Assembly: GCF_000746205.1 (NCBI RefSeq) | Contig: NZ_JQKV01000001.1 | Span: forward strand, 854,388-918,387 | DNA length: 64,000 nucleotides | Reading direction: 5' to 3' | Source: Halorubrum sp. BV1 | Lineage (GTDB): Archaea; Halobacteriota; Halobacteria; Halobacteriales; Haloferacaceae | Part shown: positions 54,822 to 63,427 of the stretch, piece after piece | How positions within the stretch are numbered: position 1 is the first letter of the stretch | Layout of the letters: the number at the start of each line of letters is the position of its first letter | The notes under the pieces: generated by a model | Seen by the model: only the letters and a program-made list of their open reading frames with translations | What the model was told of the DNA's origin: nothing | The model's database searches: none | Made by a program: the position numbers and the translations under genes

Positions 54822-56122
54822 TGGCGGACGACTACAACGCCTTCATCACCGAGGCGACGATCGACGGCGACGCGGACGCAGAGGGGCCGCTCGCGGACGC
54901 GACCGTCGCCGTCAAAGACAACATCTCGACCGCCGGAATCAGGACGACCTGCGGCTCCGAGATGCTCGCCGACTACGTCCCGCCGTACTCCGCGACGGTG
55001 GTCGAGCGGCTGACGGACGCGGGCGCGACGGTCGTCGGCAAGACGAACATGGACGAGTTCGGGATGGGGACGACGACGGAGACCTCCGCGTTCGGCCCCA
55101 CGCGAAACCCCGCCGATCCCGAGCGCGTCCCGGGCGGCTCCTCCGGAGGGTCCGCGGCGGCGGTCGCGGCGGGTGAGGCGGACGTGGCGCTCGGCTCTGA
55201 CACCGGTGGCTCCGTGCGCTGTCCTGCCGCCTTCTGCGGCGTCGTCGGGATCAAGCCCACCTACGGGCTGGTCTCGCGGTACGGGCTGGTCGCGTACGCG
55301 AACTCGCTCGAACAGATCGGTCCGATCGCGGGCACGGTCGAAGAGGCCGCCGCCGCGCTCGACGTCATCGCCGGCCCGGACCCCAACGACGGGACGACGC
55401 GGGACCTGAGCGAGGTCGACGGCGCTGACGCCGACGCCGGCTACGCCGCGGCCGCCGACGGCGACGTCGACGGGCTCACGATCGGGATCCCGACGGAGCT
55501 GTTCGACGGCGCTGACGAACGCGTCGTCGAGACGGTCGAGGCCGCGATCGCGGACCTGGAGGCGCGGGGCGCGGAGACGACGGAGATCTCGCTGCCCTCG
55601 GTCGAGCACGCGGTGCAGGCGTACTACGTGATCGCGATGGCGGAGGCCTCCTCGAACCTGGCGCGGTTCGACGGCGTCCGGTACGGCCACCGGAGCGAGA
55701 GCGACGGGAACTGGAACGAGTCGTTCGCGGAGACCCGCGAGGCGTTCGGTCCGGAGGTCAAACGCCGCATCCTGCTCGGGACGTACGCGCTTTCGGCGGG
55801 CTATCACGACAAGTACTACGAGAAGGCCCAAGACGCCCGCGCGTGGGTCCGACAGGACTTCGACGAGGCTTTCGAGGACGTCGACGTGATCGCCTCGCCG
55901 ACGATGCCGGTACTCCCCTTCGAGCTTGGCGAGAGCCTCGATGATCCACTCCGGATGTACCTCGCGGACGCGAACACGACGCCCGTCAACCTCGCGAACC
56001 TCCCCGCGATCTCGGTGCCCGCGGGCGAGGCGGACGGGCTCCCGGTCGGACTCCAGCTCGTCGGGCGGAAGTTCGGCGAAGAGACGGTGATACGTGCGGC
56101 GAGCGCGGTCGAGGAGCGATGA
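54821..56122 (+). CDS. gatA: Asp-tRNA(Asn)/Glu-tRNA(Gln) amidotransferase subunit A
   Basis: A 433-residue amidase-signature enzyme that releases ammonia from glutamine for tRNA transamidation. The Ser-cisSer-Lys triad is complete and correctly spaced: K32 (VAVKDN), S107 (GGSSGGSAAA) and nucleophile S131 (SDTGGSVRCPA). The YYVIAMAEASSNLARFDGVRYGHRS block and DVIASPTMPVLPF are typical of GatA. Coupled to gatC by a one-base overlap, and to the DUF5797 gene downstream by ATGA. GatB is not in the window. Confidence 0.94.
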   Translation: MADDYNAFITEATIDGDADAEGPLADATVAVKDNISTAGIRTTCGSEMLADYVPPYSATVVERLTDAGATVVGKTNMDEFGMGTTTETSAFGPTRNPADPERVPGGSSGGSAAAVAAGEADVALGSDTGGSVRCPAAFCGVVGIKPTYGLVSRYGLVAYANSLEQIGPIAGTVEEAAAALDVIAGPDPNDGTTRDLSEVDGADADAGYAAAADGDVDGLTIGIPTELFDGADERVVETVEAAIADLEARGAETTEISLPSVEHAVQAYYVIAMAEASSNLARFDGVRYGHRSESDGNWNESFAETREAFGPEVKRRILLGTYALSAGYHDKYYEKAQDARAWVRQDFDEAFEDVDVIASPTMPVLPFELGESLDDPLRMYLADANTTPVNLANLPAISVPAGEADGLPVGLQLVGRKFGEETVIRAASAVEER

Positions 56123-56625
56123 GTCTCACCGACGAGGAGCGGAGCCGGCTCGCCGACGTGGTCCGGCTGCAGCCGACGAAGAACGGCGAGCTACAGGAGG
56201 CGTGGGCACTCGAGAGCGGCAGCGAGGTCCACCAGTATCTGGAGAACCACCTCAAGGAGTACTACTACCGCGACGACGACAGCCTGATCCGGTCGACGGC
56301 CGAGGCGAACGACCTCGTCGACGTCGAACCGGGTATCGAGGCCGACGCGGTCGCGAAGGGCGGCGTCCCGGAAACGATCCGCGTCCCCGAACTGGAGGCG
56401 CAGGTGTTCGAGGTGGTCGCCGGTCCCGAGGAGCGCTCGCAGTCCGTCGTCGCCGTGCTCGACGCCGTCCGCGACGCGTTCGACATCGATCCGGACGTCG
56501 ACGCGGTGCGGCGCGCGCTCCGCAGCCTCGAACGCAAGAACGTGGTCGAGGTCGTCTACCGGACGGTCCCGACGTTCAAACTCGCCGTGGAGCGCGACGC
56601 GGTCACGGTCGAGGTCGCGGAGTGA
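56119..56625 (+). CDS. DUF5797 family protein
   Basis: A 168-residue haloarchaeal protein. Residues 5-60 (EERSRLADVVRLQPTKNGELQEAWALESGSEVHQYLENHLKEYYYRDDDSLIRST) look like a winged helix; residues about 80-160 (VPELEAQVFEVVAGPEERSQSVVAVLDAVRDAF...AVRRALRSLERKNVVEVVYRTVPTFKLA) look like a second winged helix. Probably DNA- or RNA-binding, no function known. Overlaps gatA by 4 nt, so it is expressed with the amidotransferase. Confidence 0.83.
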   Translation: MSLTDEERSRLADVVRLQPTKNGELQEAWALESGSEVHQYLENHLKEYYYRDDDSLIRSTAEANDLVDVEPGIEADAVAKGGVPETIRVPELEAQVFEVVAGPEERSQSVVAVLDAVRDAFDIDPDVDAVRRALRSLERKNVVEVVYRTVPTFKLAVERDAVTVEVAE

Positions 56626-56664
56626 GCCGGCCGGTGCGGGTACCGACGCCGACTCGCACCGCGG

Positions 56665-56672
56665 TATAAGTA
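56665..56672 (+). promoter_or_regulatory. TATA box of polX
   Basis: TATAAGTA centred 27-28 nt before the ATG at 56696; one of the clearest promoters in the window. Confidence 0.65.
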
Positions 56673-56695
56673 CCGGCCGGCCGAACAGGGAAGCA

Positions 56696-58519
56696 ATGAG
56701 CCGGAACGACGAGGTCGCCGACCGCCTCGACGAGTTCGCCGACTTACTCGAAGCGACCGGCGTGGAGTACAAGCCGACGGCGTACCGGCGCGCGGCCGAA
56801 AACGTGCGCGACCACCCCACGGCTGTCGACTCACTCGCGGCCGACGGCGAGGACGCGGTCGCGGAGATAGACCGCGTTGGCGACGCCATCGCGGCGAAGA
56901 TCGTGGAGTACGTCGAGACCGGGTCGATAGAAGAGTTAGAGGAGCGTCGCGAGGAGCTTCCGGTCGATATGGCGGCGCTGACCGCCGTCGAGGGCGTCGG
57001 CCCGAAGACGGTCGGGTCGCTGTACGAGGCGCTCGGGGTCACGACGCTCGATGAACTCGAAGCGGCGGCGGAGGCGGGCGAGATTCGAGAGGTGTCGGGA
57101 TTCGGCGCGACGACGGAACAGAACATCCTCGACAACATCCCGTTCGCGCGCGAGTCGCGCGAACGCACTCGTCTGGGGGACGCTCGCCCCGTCGCCGACG
57201 CGGCGCTGTCGTACCTCGACGCGCTCGACGCGGTCGCGGCCGCCGAGGTATGCGGCTCGATCCGTCGCTGGAAGGCGACGATCGGCGATATCGACCTGCT
57301 CGTCGCGAGCGACGCGCGCGAGCCGATAATCGAGGCGTTCACCGCGTGGCCCGACGCCGACGCGACGATCGAGGCCGGCACCGGGAAGGCGAGCGTCCGC
57401 GCGGACGACACCCGCGTCGACCTCCGGATCGTCGACTCCGACGAGTTCGGCGCGGCGCTGCAGTACTTCACCGGGTCGCGAGCGCACAACGTCTCGCTCC
57501 GGAACCGAGCGATCGAGCGCGGACTGAAGCTTAACGAGTACGGCCTGTTCGACGTGAGCGACGTGGCTGAGAGTGACGCGGACGGGGAGAGCAGAGACGA
57601 CGACGCCGGAGGCGACCCAGCCGAGGCGACCGCCACCCGCGTCGGGGAGCGCGTCGCGGGCGCGACCGAAGACGGCGTCTACGAGGCGCTCGGTCTGGAC
57701 CCGATACCGCCCGAACTCCGCGAGGACACCGGCGAGGTCGCGGCCGCCGCCGAGGAGGAGCTTCCGGACCTCGTCGCGCCCGGTGATATCCGCGGCGACC
57801 TCCACACGCACACCGACTGGTCAGACGGCGGATTCACGATCAAGGAGATGATAACGGCCGCCGCAGAGCGGGGGTACGACTACCACGTCGTCACCGACCA
57901 CGCGACCGGCCCCGGGATGGTCGGCGGCGTCGGGCTCGACGAGGATGAGATCGCCGAGCAGGCCGACGCACTCACCGAGGCCGCCGACGCGGTCGCGGAG
58001 GGGACGGGCGGGAACGAAATCGAGGTGCTTCACGGGATCGAGGCCAACATCGACGCCGACGGCGACCTCTCGACCGACGATGAGACGCTCGCCGCGCTCG
58101 ATCTGGTCGTCGCCTCGCCGCACTCGGGGCTCAGCCAAGCCGCCGAACGCGCGACCGAGCGACTGGTTCGGGCCGTCGAACACCCGTACGTCGACGTGCT
58201 CGGCCATCCGACCGGTCGGCTGATCAACGAGCGGCCGGGGCTCGACCCGGACGTCGAGGCGGTCGCCGAGGCGGCCGCCGCGGCCGGCACCGCGATCGAG
58301 GTGAACGCGAACCCCGCCCGGCTCGACGCCGACGACGGGTTCGTACGTGCGGCGATGGAGGCGGGCGCGACGGTCGCCGTCAACACCGACGCGCACGCGC
58401 CCCGGGAGCTCGACAACGTCCGGTACGGCGTCCACACGGCTCGCCGCGGGTGGGCCGAGACCGCGGACGTGCTCAACGCGCGCTCGCTCGACGATCTGCT
58501 GGCGTTCCTCGACGCGTAG
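56696..58519 (+). CDS. polX: Family X DNA polymerase/3'-5' exonuclease PolX
   Basis: A 607-residue repair polymerase. Residues 1-150 contain the 8-kDa-like and helix-hairpin-helix regions (VEGVGPKTVGSLYEALGV; VSGFGATTEQNIL); the polymerase palm has EVCGSIRRWKATIGDIDLLV (two catalytic Asp) and DLRIVDSDEFGAALQYFTGS. A disordered acidic stretch (about 285-315) leads to a C-terminal PHP domain with metal-ligand motifs DLHTHTDWSDG, VVTDHATG, LHGIEANI, AIEVNANP and NTDAHAP, which gives Mn-dependent exonuclease activity. All motifs intact. The stop abuts the next ATG. Confidence 0.94.
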   Translation: MSRNDEVADRLDEFADLLEATGVEYKPTAYRRAAENVRDHPTAVDSLAADGEDAVAEIDRVGDAIAAKIVEYVETGSIEELEERREELPVDMAALTAVEGVGPKTVGSLYEALGVTTLDELEAAAEAGEIREVSGFGATTEQNILDNIPFARESRERTRLGDARPVADAALSYLDALDAVAAAEVCGSIRRWKATIGDIDLLVASDAREPIIEAFTAWPDADATIEAGTGKASVRADDTRVDLRIVDSDEFGAALQYFTGSRAHNVSLRNRAIERGLKLNEYGLFDVSDVAESDADGESRDDDAGGDPAEATATRVGERVAGATEDGVYEALGLDPIPPELREDTGEVAAAAEEELPDLVAPGDIRGDLHTHTDWSDGGFTIKEMITAAAERGYDYHVVTDHATGPGMVGGVGLDEDEIAEQADALTEAADAVAEGTGGNEIEVLHGIEANIDADGDLSTDDETLAALDLVVASPHSGLSQAAERATERLVRAVEHPYVDVLGHPTGRLINERPGLDPDVEAVAEAAAAAGTAIEVNANPARLDADDGFVRAAMEAGATVAVNTDAHAPRELDNVRYGVHTARRGWAETADVLNARSLDDLLAFLDA

Positions 58520-59077
58520 ATGCCGCCGCAGCCGCCGACTCCCGCCGGCGAGGGGCCGCCGCGGGTCCTCCTCGACGCGATGTGCGGCTCGCTCGCGACG
58601 TACCTCCGGATGTGCGGCTACGACGCGGCGTACGCTCTCGATCGAGGCGTCGAAGCCGACGACCGGCTGCTGGCGCTCGCCGCGGACGAGGACCGGACAC
58701 TCATCACCCGCGACCGCGACCTCGTCGCCCGCGCGAAACGGGACGGGAAAACGGAGGGCGGAGCGACAGATCAGGGCGCTGATGCGGTCCTCCTCACCGA
58801 GCGAGACGTGCTCGATCAGCTCCGCGAGCTGCGCGCCGCGGGGTTCCCCGTCGAACTCGCGGCCGAACCGACGCGCTGTGGGGCGTGCAACGGCCCCGTC
58901 GAGCGCGTCGATCGGAGAGTCGACGGCGACTCGACCGCCGGCCCGATCGCCCGTCCCGAATACGTTCCCGACGACGTCGGCGTCGACAGACCGGGGTGGC
59001 GCTGTCGAGACTGCGGCCGCTGGTTCTGGAAGGGGAGCCACTGGGCGGACGTGGCCGCTCGGCTCGACACACTCTGA
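58520..59077 (+). CDS. Mut7-C RNAse domain-containing protein
   Basis: A 185-residue protein of the Mut7-C family, a PIN-like RNase domain (VLLDAMCGSLATYLRMCGYDAAYALDRG...RTLITRDRDLVARAKR) followed by a zinc ribbon (CGACNGPVERV ... CRDCGRWFWKGSHW). Acidic residues D19 region and TRDRD supply the metal site. Expected to be a ribonuclease of unknown target. Starts at the nucleotide after the polX stop, so it is cotranscribed. Confidence 0.87.
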   Translation: MPPQPPTPAGEGPPRVLLDAMCGSLATYLRMCGYDAAYALDRGVEADDRLLALAADEDRTLITRDRDLVARAKRDGKTEGGATDQGADAVLLTERDVLDQLRELRAAGFPVELAAEPTRCGACNGPVERVDRRVDGDSTAGPIARPEYVPDDVGVDRPGWRCRDCGRWFWKGSHWADVAARLDTL

Positions 59078-59129
59078 TCCTCCGCGCCGAGCGTAACGGG
59101 TTTGCCCGGCGACCGCCTACCCGACGGCA

Positions 59130-59774
59130 ATGGAGCGAGAGCGGGCCGTCGACCGACTGGAGGCGCTCGTTGACCGCGTCGAGCGCGAGCCGATGCCCGT
59201 GCCCGTTCGCGAGATATGGGCGTTCGGGGACGTGGCGCTCGGGCTCGACCCGATAGAGCGGCTCGACGTCTACCTCACCAAGGACGTGATCATGGGCGGC
59301 GACGCCGAGGCGGCCGCCGACTTCGAGGCGGCGTACGGCGTCAAGGGGGTCGGAACCTCCGTCAGCGCCGAATGGGCCGAAGAGCACCCGGACCGCGTGC
59401 GCGCGAGCGACAACGGGTACGCGGCCCCCGAGAAGTGTCTCGCGGCCGAGCTCGTTGAGGATGACGAGCCGATCCACCTCGAAGTGTGTAACGCGAGCTT
59501 CGAGGACAACGTGCGCCAGCGGCTGAAGGGCGCACTGGCCCGCGACGCCTACGAGGACGTGCTCGACCCCCGCGGCGTCTGTCTGTGGGTCGACGGCACT
59601 CGGGACGCGGAGGCGTTCGATCGACTGCGGGCGGCGTCGTTCGCGATGCCGACGCTTTCCGACGCACTGGGTATGCTCGGCGCGGAGGAGGACGTCGCGA
59701 CCGCGGCCGCGGAGACGCTCGCCGCGCGCCGCGCCGAACAGGAGGGGGCGTCGGTGCGCGGCGACATGGTGTGA
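59130..59774 (+). CDS. DUF7095 family protein
   Basis: A 214-residue haloarchaeal protein: RAVDRLEALVDRVEREPMPVPVREIWAFGDVALGLDPIERLDVYLTKDVIMGG, then GVKGVGTSVSAEWAEEHPDRVRASDNGYAAPEKCLAAEL and a helical C-terminus. The first block resembles nucleotidyltransferase-like or metal-independent folds only vaguely, so no function is assigned. Follows the Mut7-C gene by 52 nt with a GTAACGGG-type gap; may share its transcript. Confidence 0.8.
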   Translation: MERERAVDRLEALVDRVEREPMPVPVREIWAFGDVALGLDPIERLDVYLTKDVIMGGDAEAAADFEAAYGVKGVGTSVSAEWAEEHPDRVRASDNGYAAPEKCLAAELVEDDEPIHLEVCNASFEDNVRQRLKGALARDAYEDVLDPRGVCLWVDGTRDAEAFDRLRAASFAMPTLSDALGMLGAEEDVATAAAETLAARRAEQEGASVRGDMV

Positions 59775-59828
59775 CGCGAGTTAGACGTGCGACGGGACGC
59801 AAGAAAGCGGACTCTCGATCGCGACCGA

Positions 59829-60800
59829 TCAGGCGACGAGACCGTCTTCGGCCTCTAACAGCTCGTGGTACCGGTTCCGGATCGTGACCTCGCTGATGTC
59901 GGCGACGTCCGAGACGGCCGCCTGCGTCGTCTTCTCGTTGGTGAGCAGCGCGGCGGCGTAGACGGCGGCCGCGGCGAGACCGACCGGCGACTTCCCTGAG
60001 TGGACGCCCTTCTCTTTGGCGTTGCGCAGGAGGCTCTTCGCGCGCATCTCCGACTCCTCGCTCAGTTCGAGGTCCGAGGCGAACCGCGGGACGTACTGCT
60101 CGGGGTCTGCCGGCTTCACTTCGAGCTTGAGTTCACGCACGACGTAGCGGTACGTGCGGGCGATCTCGGCCTTCTCCACCCGGGAGACGTCCGCGATCTC
60201 GTCGAGCGATCGGGGGACGCCGGCCATTCGCGCGGCGGCGTACACACAGGAGGTGGAGACGCCTTCGATGGAGCGGCCGGGGAGCAGGTCCTCGTCGAGC
60301 GCACGGCGGTAGATGACCGACGCGGTCTCGCGGACGTTATCGGGGAGCCCCTGTGCCGAGGCCATCCGATCGATCTCGCCGAGCGCCTGTTTGAGATTGC
60401 GCTCTTTCGAGTCGCGCGTGCGGAACCGCTCGTTCCACTTGCGGAGCCGCTGCATCTTCTGGCGCTGGCGCGCGCCGAGCGAGCGCCCGTACGCGTCCTT
60501 GTCGCGCCAGTCGATGTTGGTGGAGAGCCCCTTGTCATGCATCGTGTTGGTGGTCGGTGCCCCGACGCGGCTCTTCTCGTCTTTCTCGCGGGAGTCGAAC
60601 GCGCGCCACTCCGGCCCGCGGTCAACCGAATCGGCCTCGACGACGAGTCCGCAGTCGGCACAGACGCTCTCGCCGTGCTCCTCGTCGTTGATCACGTTGC
60701 CGTCGCACTCCGGACAGCTCAGCGTCTCGTCGGTGCGTTCCGATTCGTCTTCCGTCTCCGTTCGGGAGCGACTCCCCCGTGTGTGTAATCGTTCACTCAT
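59829..60800 (-). CDS. tfb: Transcription initiation factor IIB (TFB)
   Basis: A 323-residue general transcription factor. N-terminal zinc ribbon CPEC...CADC (residues about 29-50), B-reader/linker with EWRAFDSREKDEKSRVG and the B-linker TTNTMHDKGLSTNIDWRDKDAYG, then two cyclin repeats (about 115-205 and 210-310; GRSIEGVSTSCVYAAARMAG and GKSPVGLAAAAVYAAALL) that bind TBP and the BRE. Haloarchaea have several TFB paralogues that differ in promoter preference; which one this is cannot be told. About 45 nt separate its ATG from the nearest minus-strand TATA-like CGTTTTAAG, so the mRNA probably has a leader. Confidence 0.95.
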   Translation of the reverse strand: MSERLHTRGSRSRTETEDESERTDETLSCPECDGNVINDEEHGESVCADCGLVVEADSVDRGPEWRAFDSREKDEKSRVGAPTTNTMHDKGLSTNIDWRDKDAYGRSLGARQRQKMQRLRKWNERFRTRDSKERNLKQALGEIDRMASAQGLPDNVRETASVIYRRALDEDLLPGRSIEGVSTSCVYAAARMAGVPRSLDEIADVSRVEKAEIARTYRYVVRELKLEVKPADPEQYVPRFASDLELSEESEMRAKSLLRNAKEKGVHSGKSPVGLAAAAVYAAALLTNEKTTQAAVSDVADISEVTIRNRYHELLEAEDGLVA

Positions 60801-61010
60801 GGCGTAACCCTCTCCCGGTAACTGAACACTGCCCGAGAGCGATCTTGCCCAATAGACGGCGGAACCGAACTTAAAACGACCGGAACGTGTCGCCGAAAAC
60901 CCGACGAAAGAACACGATCTATCAGGTGTTACCGGCGATCGCGGGGAAAACGATCCGGACCGAACGCACCGATCGAAACGCTTGGGCCGGTCGCGCTCGG
61001 ACGCCGAGAT

Positions 61011-61814
61011 ATGACGTCACCCCGCGTCGTCTCGCTCGCGCCCAGCGCGACGGCGACCGTCTCGGCTCTGGGTGCCGCAGACCTGCTCGTCGGGGTCACC
61101 GCCCACTGCGATCCGCCCGGCGACTCCGGCGGGGCGCACGGCGGAGGCGGCCTGCCCGAACCCGTCGGCGGCTGGCTGAACCCCGACCTCGACCGCGTCG
61201 CCGCCCTCGATCCGGACGCGGTCCTCACGAGCGACGAGTTACAGGCCGATCTCGCCGCGGCGTGTCGCGACCGCGGACTCCCGGTATGTCACCGCGAGCC
61301 GGCCGACCTCGACGCGGTCGTCGAGACGTTCGCGGCCCGCGGCGACGACGTGGGGCGGTCGGTGGCCGGCGAGCGGCTCGCGTCCGCGGCCCGCGATCGA
61401 CTCGATCGCGTCGCGGCGGCGGTCGCCGGCCGGCCCCGCCCGACCGTCTACTGTGAGGAGTGGTCTGACCCGCCGATGGCCGCCGGGAACTGGGTCCCCG
61501 ACGCCGTCCGCGCCGCCGGCGGCAGGTACCCTTTCGTCGACGCCGGCGAGCGCTCGCGCGAGATAGGCCTTGACGCGGTCGCCGCGGCCGACCCGGATCA
61601 CGTCATCGTCCACGTCTGCGGGCACGGCGATCGGATCGACCCCGCAACCGTCGACGACCGCGACTGGGCGGTGGACGCGCCGACCCACGTGATCGACGAC
61701 TCGCTTTTGAACCAGCCGAGCCCGGCTCTGATCGACGGGATCGAGCGACTGGCGCGGGTGTTTCACCCCGCGGCGTTCCCGTCGTCCGACCGGGGCGAAG
61801 AGGGAGACGCGTGA
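61011..61814 (+). CDS. Cobalamin-binding-protein-like (BtuF/helical-backbone receptor)
   Basis: A 267-residue member of the class III periplasmic-binding fold (BtuF-like): RVVSLAPSATATVSALGAADLLVGVTAHCD, LDRVAALDPDAVLTSDELQ, a long backbone helix (DVGRSVAGERLASAARDRLDRVAAAVAG), and a C-terminal lobe with GLDAVAAADPDHVIVHVCGHG. Remarkably there is no signal peptide or lipobox, so it should be cytoplasmic. It overlaps a DUF84 NTPase gene by GTGA. Might act in cobalamin or cobinamide handling inside the cell; this is inferred from fold only. Confidence 0.78.
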   Translation: MTSPRVVSLAPSATATVSALGAADLLVGVTAHCDPPGDSGGAHGGGGLPEPVGGWLNPDLDRVAALDPDAVLTSDELQADLAAACRDRGLPVCHREPADLDAVVETFAARGDDVGRSVAGERLASAARDRLDRVAAAVAGRPRPTVYCEEWSDPPMAAGNWVPDAVRAAGGRYPFVDAGERSREIGLDAVAAADPDHVIVHVCGHGDRIDPATVDDRDWAVDAPTHVIDDSLLNQPSPALIDGIERLARVFHPAAFPSSDRGEEGDA

Positions 61815-62326
61815 CCGCGTACCAGGTCGGCGTGGGCAGCGGCAATCCGGTGAAGCGGCGCGCCGTCGAACAGGTGCTCGACGCGGACGCGATCGAGTCG
61901 GTCCCCGTTCCGTCCGGAGTGAGCGAGCAGCCGGTCGGTCACGCCGAGACGATTGCGGGGGCGGAAAACCGGGCCGCGGCGGTCCTCGGGGAGGGAGCGT
62001 ACGACATCGGCGTCGGCATCGAAGGCGGCGTGGCGCAGATAGACGGAGCTGACGGCCTGTTTCTCGTCATGTGGGCGGTTATCGACGACGGCGAACGCGT
62101 CGGACGAGGTGCCGGCCCGAGCCTCGCGCTCCCCGACCGGATCGCGACCCGGATCCAGGCCGGCGAAGAGCTCGGACCCGTGATGGACGACGTGCTCGAT
62201 ACCGACGGCGTGGCTCGCCGCGGCGGGGCCGCCGGTGCGCTCACTGACGGACGCGTCGACCGCGCCGACGCCCTCGCGACCGCCGTCGCCGGCGCGCTCG
62301 GTCCGTTCGTCTCGAAACTGTACTGA
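61811..62326 (+). CDS. DUF84/YjjX-type inosine/xanthosine triphosphatase
   Basis: A 171-residue house-cleaning NTPase: VGVGSGNPVKRRAVEQVL, SGVSEQPVGHAETIAGAENRA, and YDIGVGIEGGVAQIDGADGLFLVMWAVIDDG are the conserved YjjX/DUF84 blocks. It hydrolyses ITP and XTP to keep non-canonical purines out of nucleic acids. GTG start overlapping the stop of the BtuF-like gene. Length normal. Confidence 0.88.
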   Translation: MTAYQVGVGSGNPVKRRAVEQVLDADAIESVPVPSGVSEQPVGHAETIAGAENRAAAVLGEGAYDIGVGIEGGVAQIDGADGLFLVMWAVIDDGERVGRGAGPSLALPDRIATRIQAGEELGPVMDDVLDTDGVARRGGAAGALTDGRVDRADALATAVAGALGPFVSKLY

Positions 62327-62480
62327 CGGGCGACGCCGACCGCCGCCACCGTTCACAGATCGTACCAAACGGGCTTCTGGAGCGGTCCGGCGCGAGCGGT
62401 AAACCGGGAAAATCGCACGACAGAAGGGTGTTAACTCGCTCTACCAACCGCCTTATGTGACGAGCCGACGAGTGTCAGGT

Positions 62481-62735
62481 ATGAGCACGGCATCCCCAGA
62501 CGCGGCCGCCGTCGAGCCCACCGGCCTCTCGGCGAAACAGACGCGGATCCTGCGCTACCTTCGCGAGAACGCCGACGACCGGACGTACTTCAAATCGCGA
62601 CTGATAGCCGACGACCTCGGCCTCTCGGCGAAGGAGGTCGGCGCGAACATGGGTCCCGTCGCGGACGCCGCCGCCGACATCGACGTCGAAAAGTGGGGAT
62701 ACTCCTCGGGAACGACGTGGATGGTCACGAACTGA
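62481..62735 (+). CDS. DUF7123 family winged-helix-like protein (paralogue)
   Basis: An 84-residue relative of the protein encoded at 41-268, with the canonical family pattern LSAKQTRILRYLRENA, TYFKSRLIADDLGLSAKEVGANM and VEKWGYSSGTTWMV. A 20-residue Ala/Pro-rich N-terminus precedes it. ATG at 62481 has a TATA-like CCTTATGTG at about -27. It converges on the HTH gene with its stop one base before that gene's stop. Confidence 0.82.
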   Translation: MSTASPDAAAVEPTGLSAKQTRILRYLRENADDRTYFKSRLIADDLGLSAKEVGANMGPVADAAADIDVEKWGYSSGTTWMVTN

Positions 62736-63353
62736 CTACGGGTCGTACGCGACGAGGTCTGCCGCGTCGTCCGCGAGCGCGACCGCGTCCGCGTCGAAGG
62801 AATCGGCGTACCTGACCACGAGCGTGAGCAGCCGCTCGGGTTCGGTGAGCGCGTACCCGTCGGTTCGATCGAGGAGGCCGGCGTCGTCGAGCGCGGCCGC
62901 GGTCGCGCTCACCGTCGGACGCGACACGTCGAGGGTCGAGGCCAGCTCCACGCCGGTCGCGTCCGGGTCACGCAACAGCGCGAGGACCAGCCCGCGTGCG
63001 GTCTCGCGTCGGAGGTAGCCGAGCGCTCGCTTGTCGAGGTCGTCGAAGCGTCCGGCCGGGAAGTACCGCCGGTAGTCGGCGTCTTTCGTCGACTCGATCT
63101 CGCCGGCGTCGGCCAGCGTCCGCAGGTGGTACTGCGCCTCGCCGGTACCCAGTTTCAGGTCGTCGCGGAGCTTCGAGAAGTGCGCGCCGGGCGTCGTCGG
63201 GACGTATCCGCGGATCGCCTCGCGGGTCGCGTTCGCGTCGCCCTCGTTGTTCCCGGCATCTGCGCTCGCCGTTCCGACGAACGGGGCGGCGGCTCCGATG
63301 GCGGCGAACCGCCGGAGCGTCTCTCGCTTCCGTCCGTCGAAGTCGTCCGTCAC
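62736..63353 (-). CDS. Winged-helix regulator with signal/anchor-like N-terminus
   Basis: A 205-residue protein. Residues 8-32 (RKRETLRRFAAIGAAAPFVGTASADA) look like a Tat-type signal or short membrane anchor with an A-x-A-like end. The remainder has two winged helices: HFSKLRDDLKLGTGEAQYHLRTLADAGEIESTKDADYRRYFPAG (about 60-105) and ETARGLVLALLRDPDATGVELASTLDVSRPTVSATAAALDDAGLLDRT (about 115-165). Start GTG at 63353 is supported by a TATA-like element at 63378-63384, 28 nt upstream. Either a membrane-associated regulator or a cytoplasmic one with a fortuitous hydrophobic N-terminus. Confidence 0.75.
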   Translation of the reverse strand: MTDDFDGRKRETLRRFAAIGAAAPFVGTASADAGNNEGDANATREAIRGYVPTTPGAHFSKLRDDLKLGTGEAQYHLRTLADAGEIESTKDADYRRYFPAGRFDDLDKRALGYLRRETARGLVLALLRDPDATGVELASTLDVSRPTVSATAAALDDAGLLDRTDGYALTEPERLLTLVVRYADSFDADAVALADDAADLVAYDP

Positions 63354-63377
63354 GGCGTTTGATACTCGTCGACACCG

Positions 63378-63384
63378 CAAAAAC
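63378..63384 (-). promoter_or_regulatory. TATA box of the anchored HTH gene
   Basis: Minus-strand GTTTTTG centred 28 nt before the GTG at 63353; it decides in favour of the GTG start. Confidence 0.45.
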
Positions 63385-63427
63385 ACTTCGTTCGGGGCGA
63401 ACGGGCTCGAATCGCCCCCTTCGCGTC

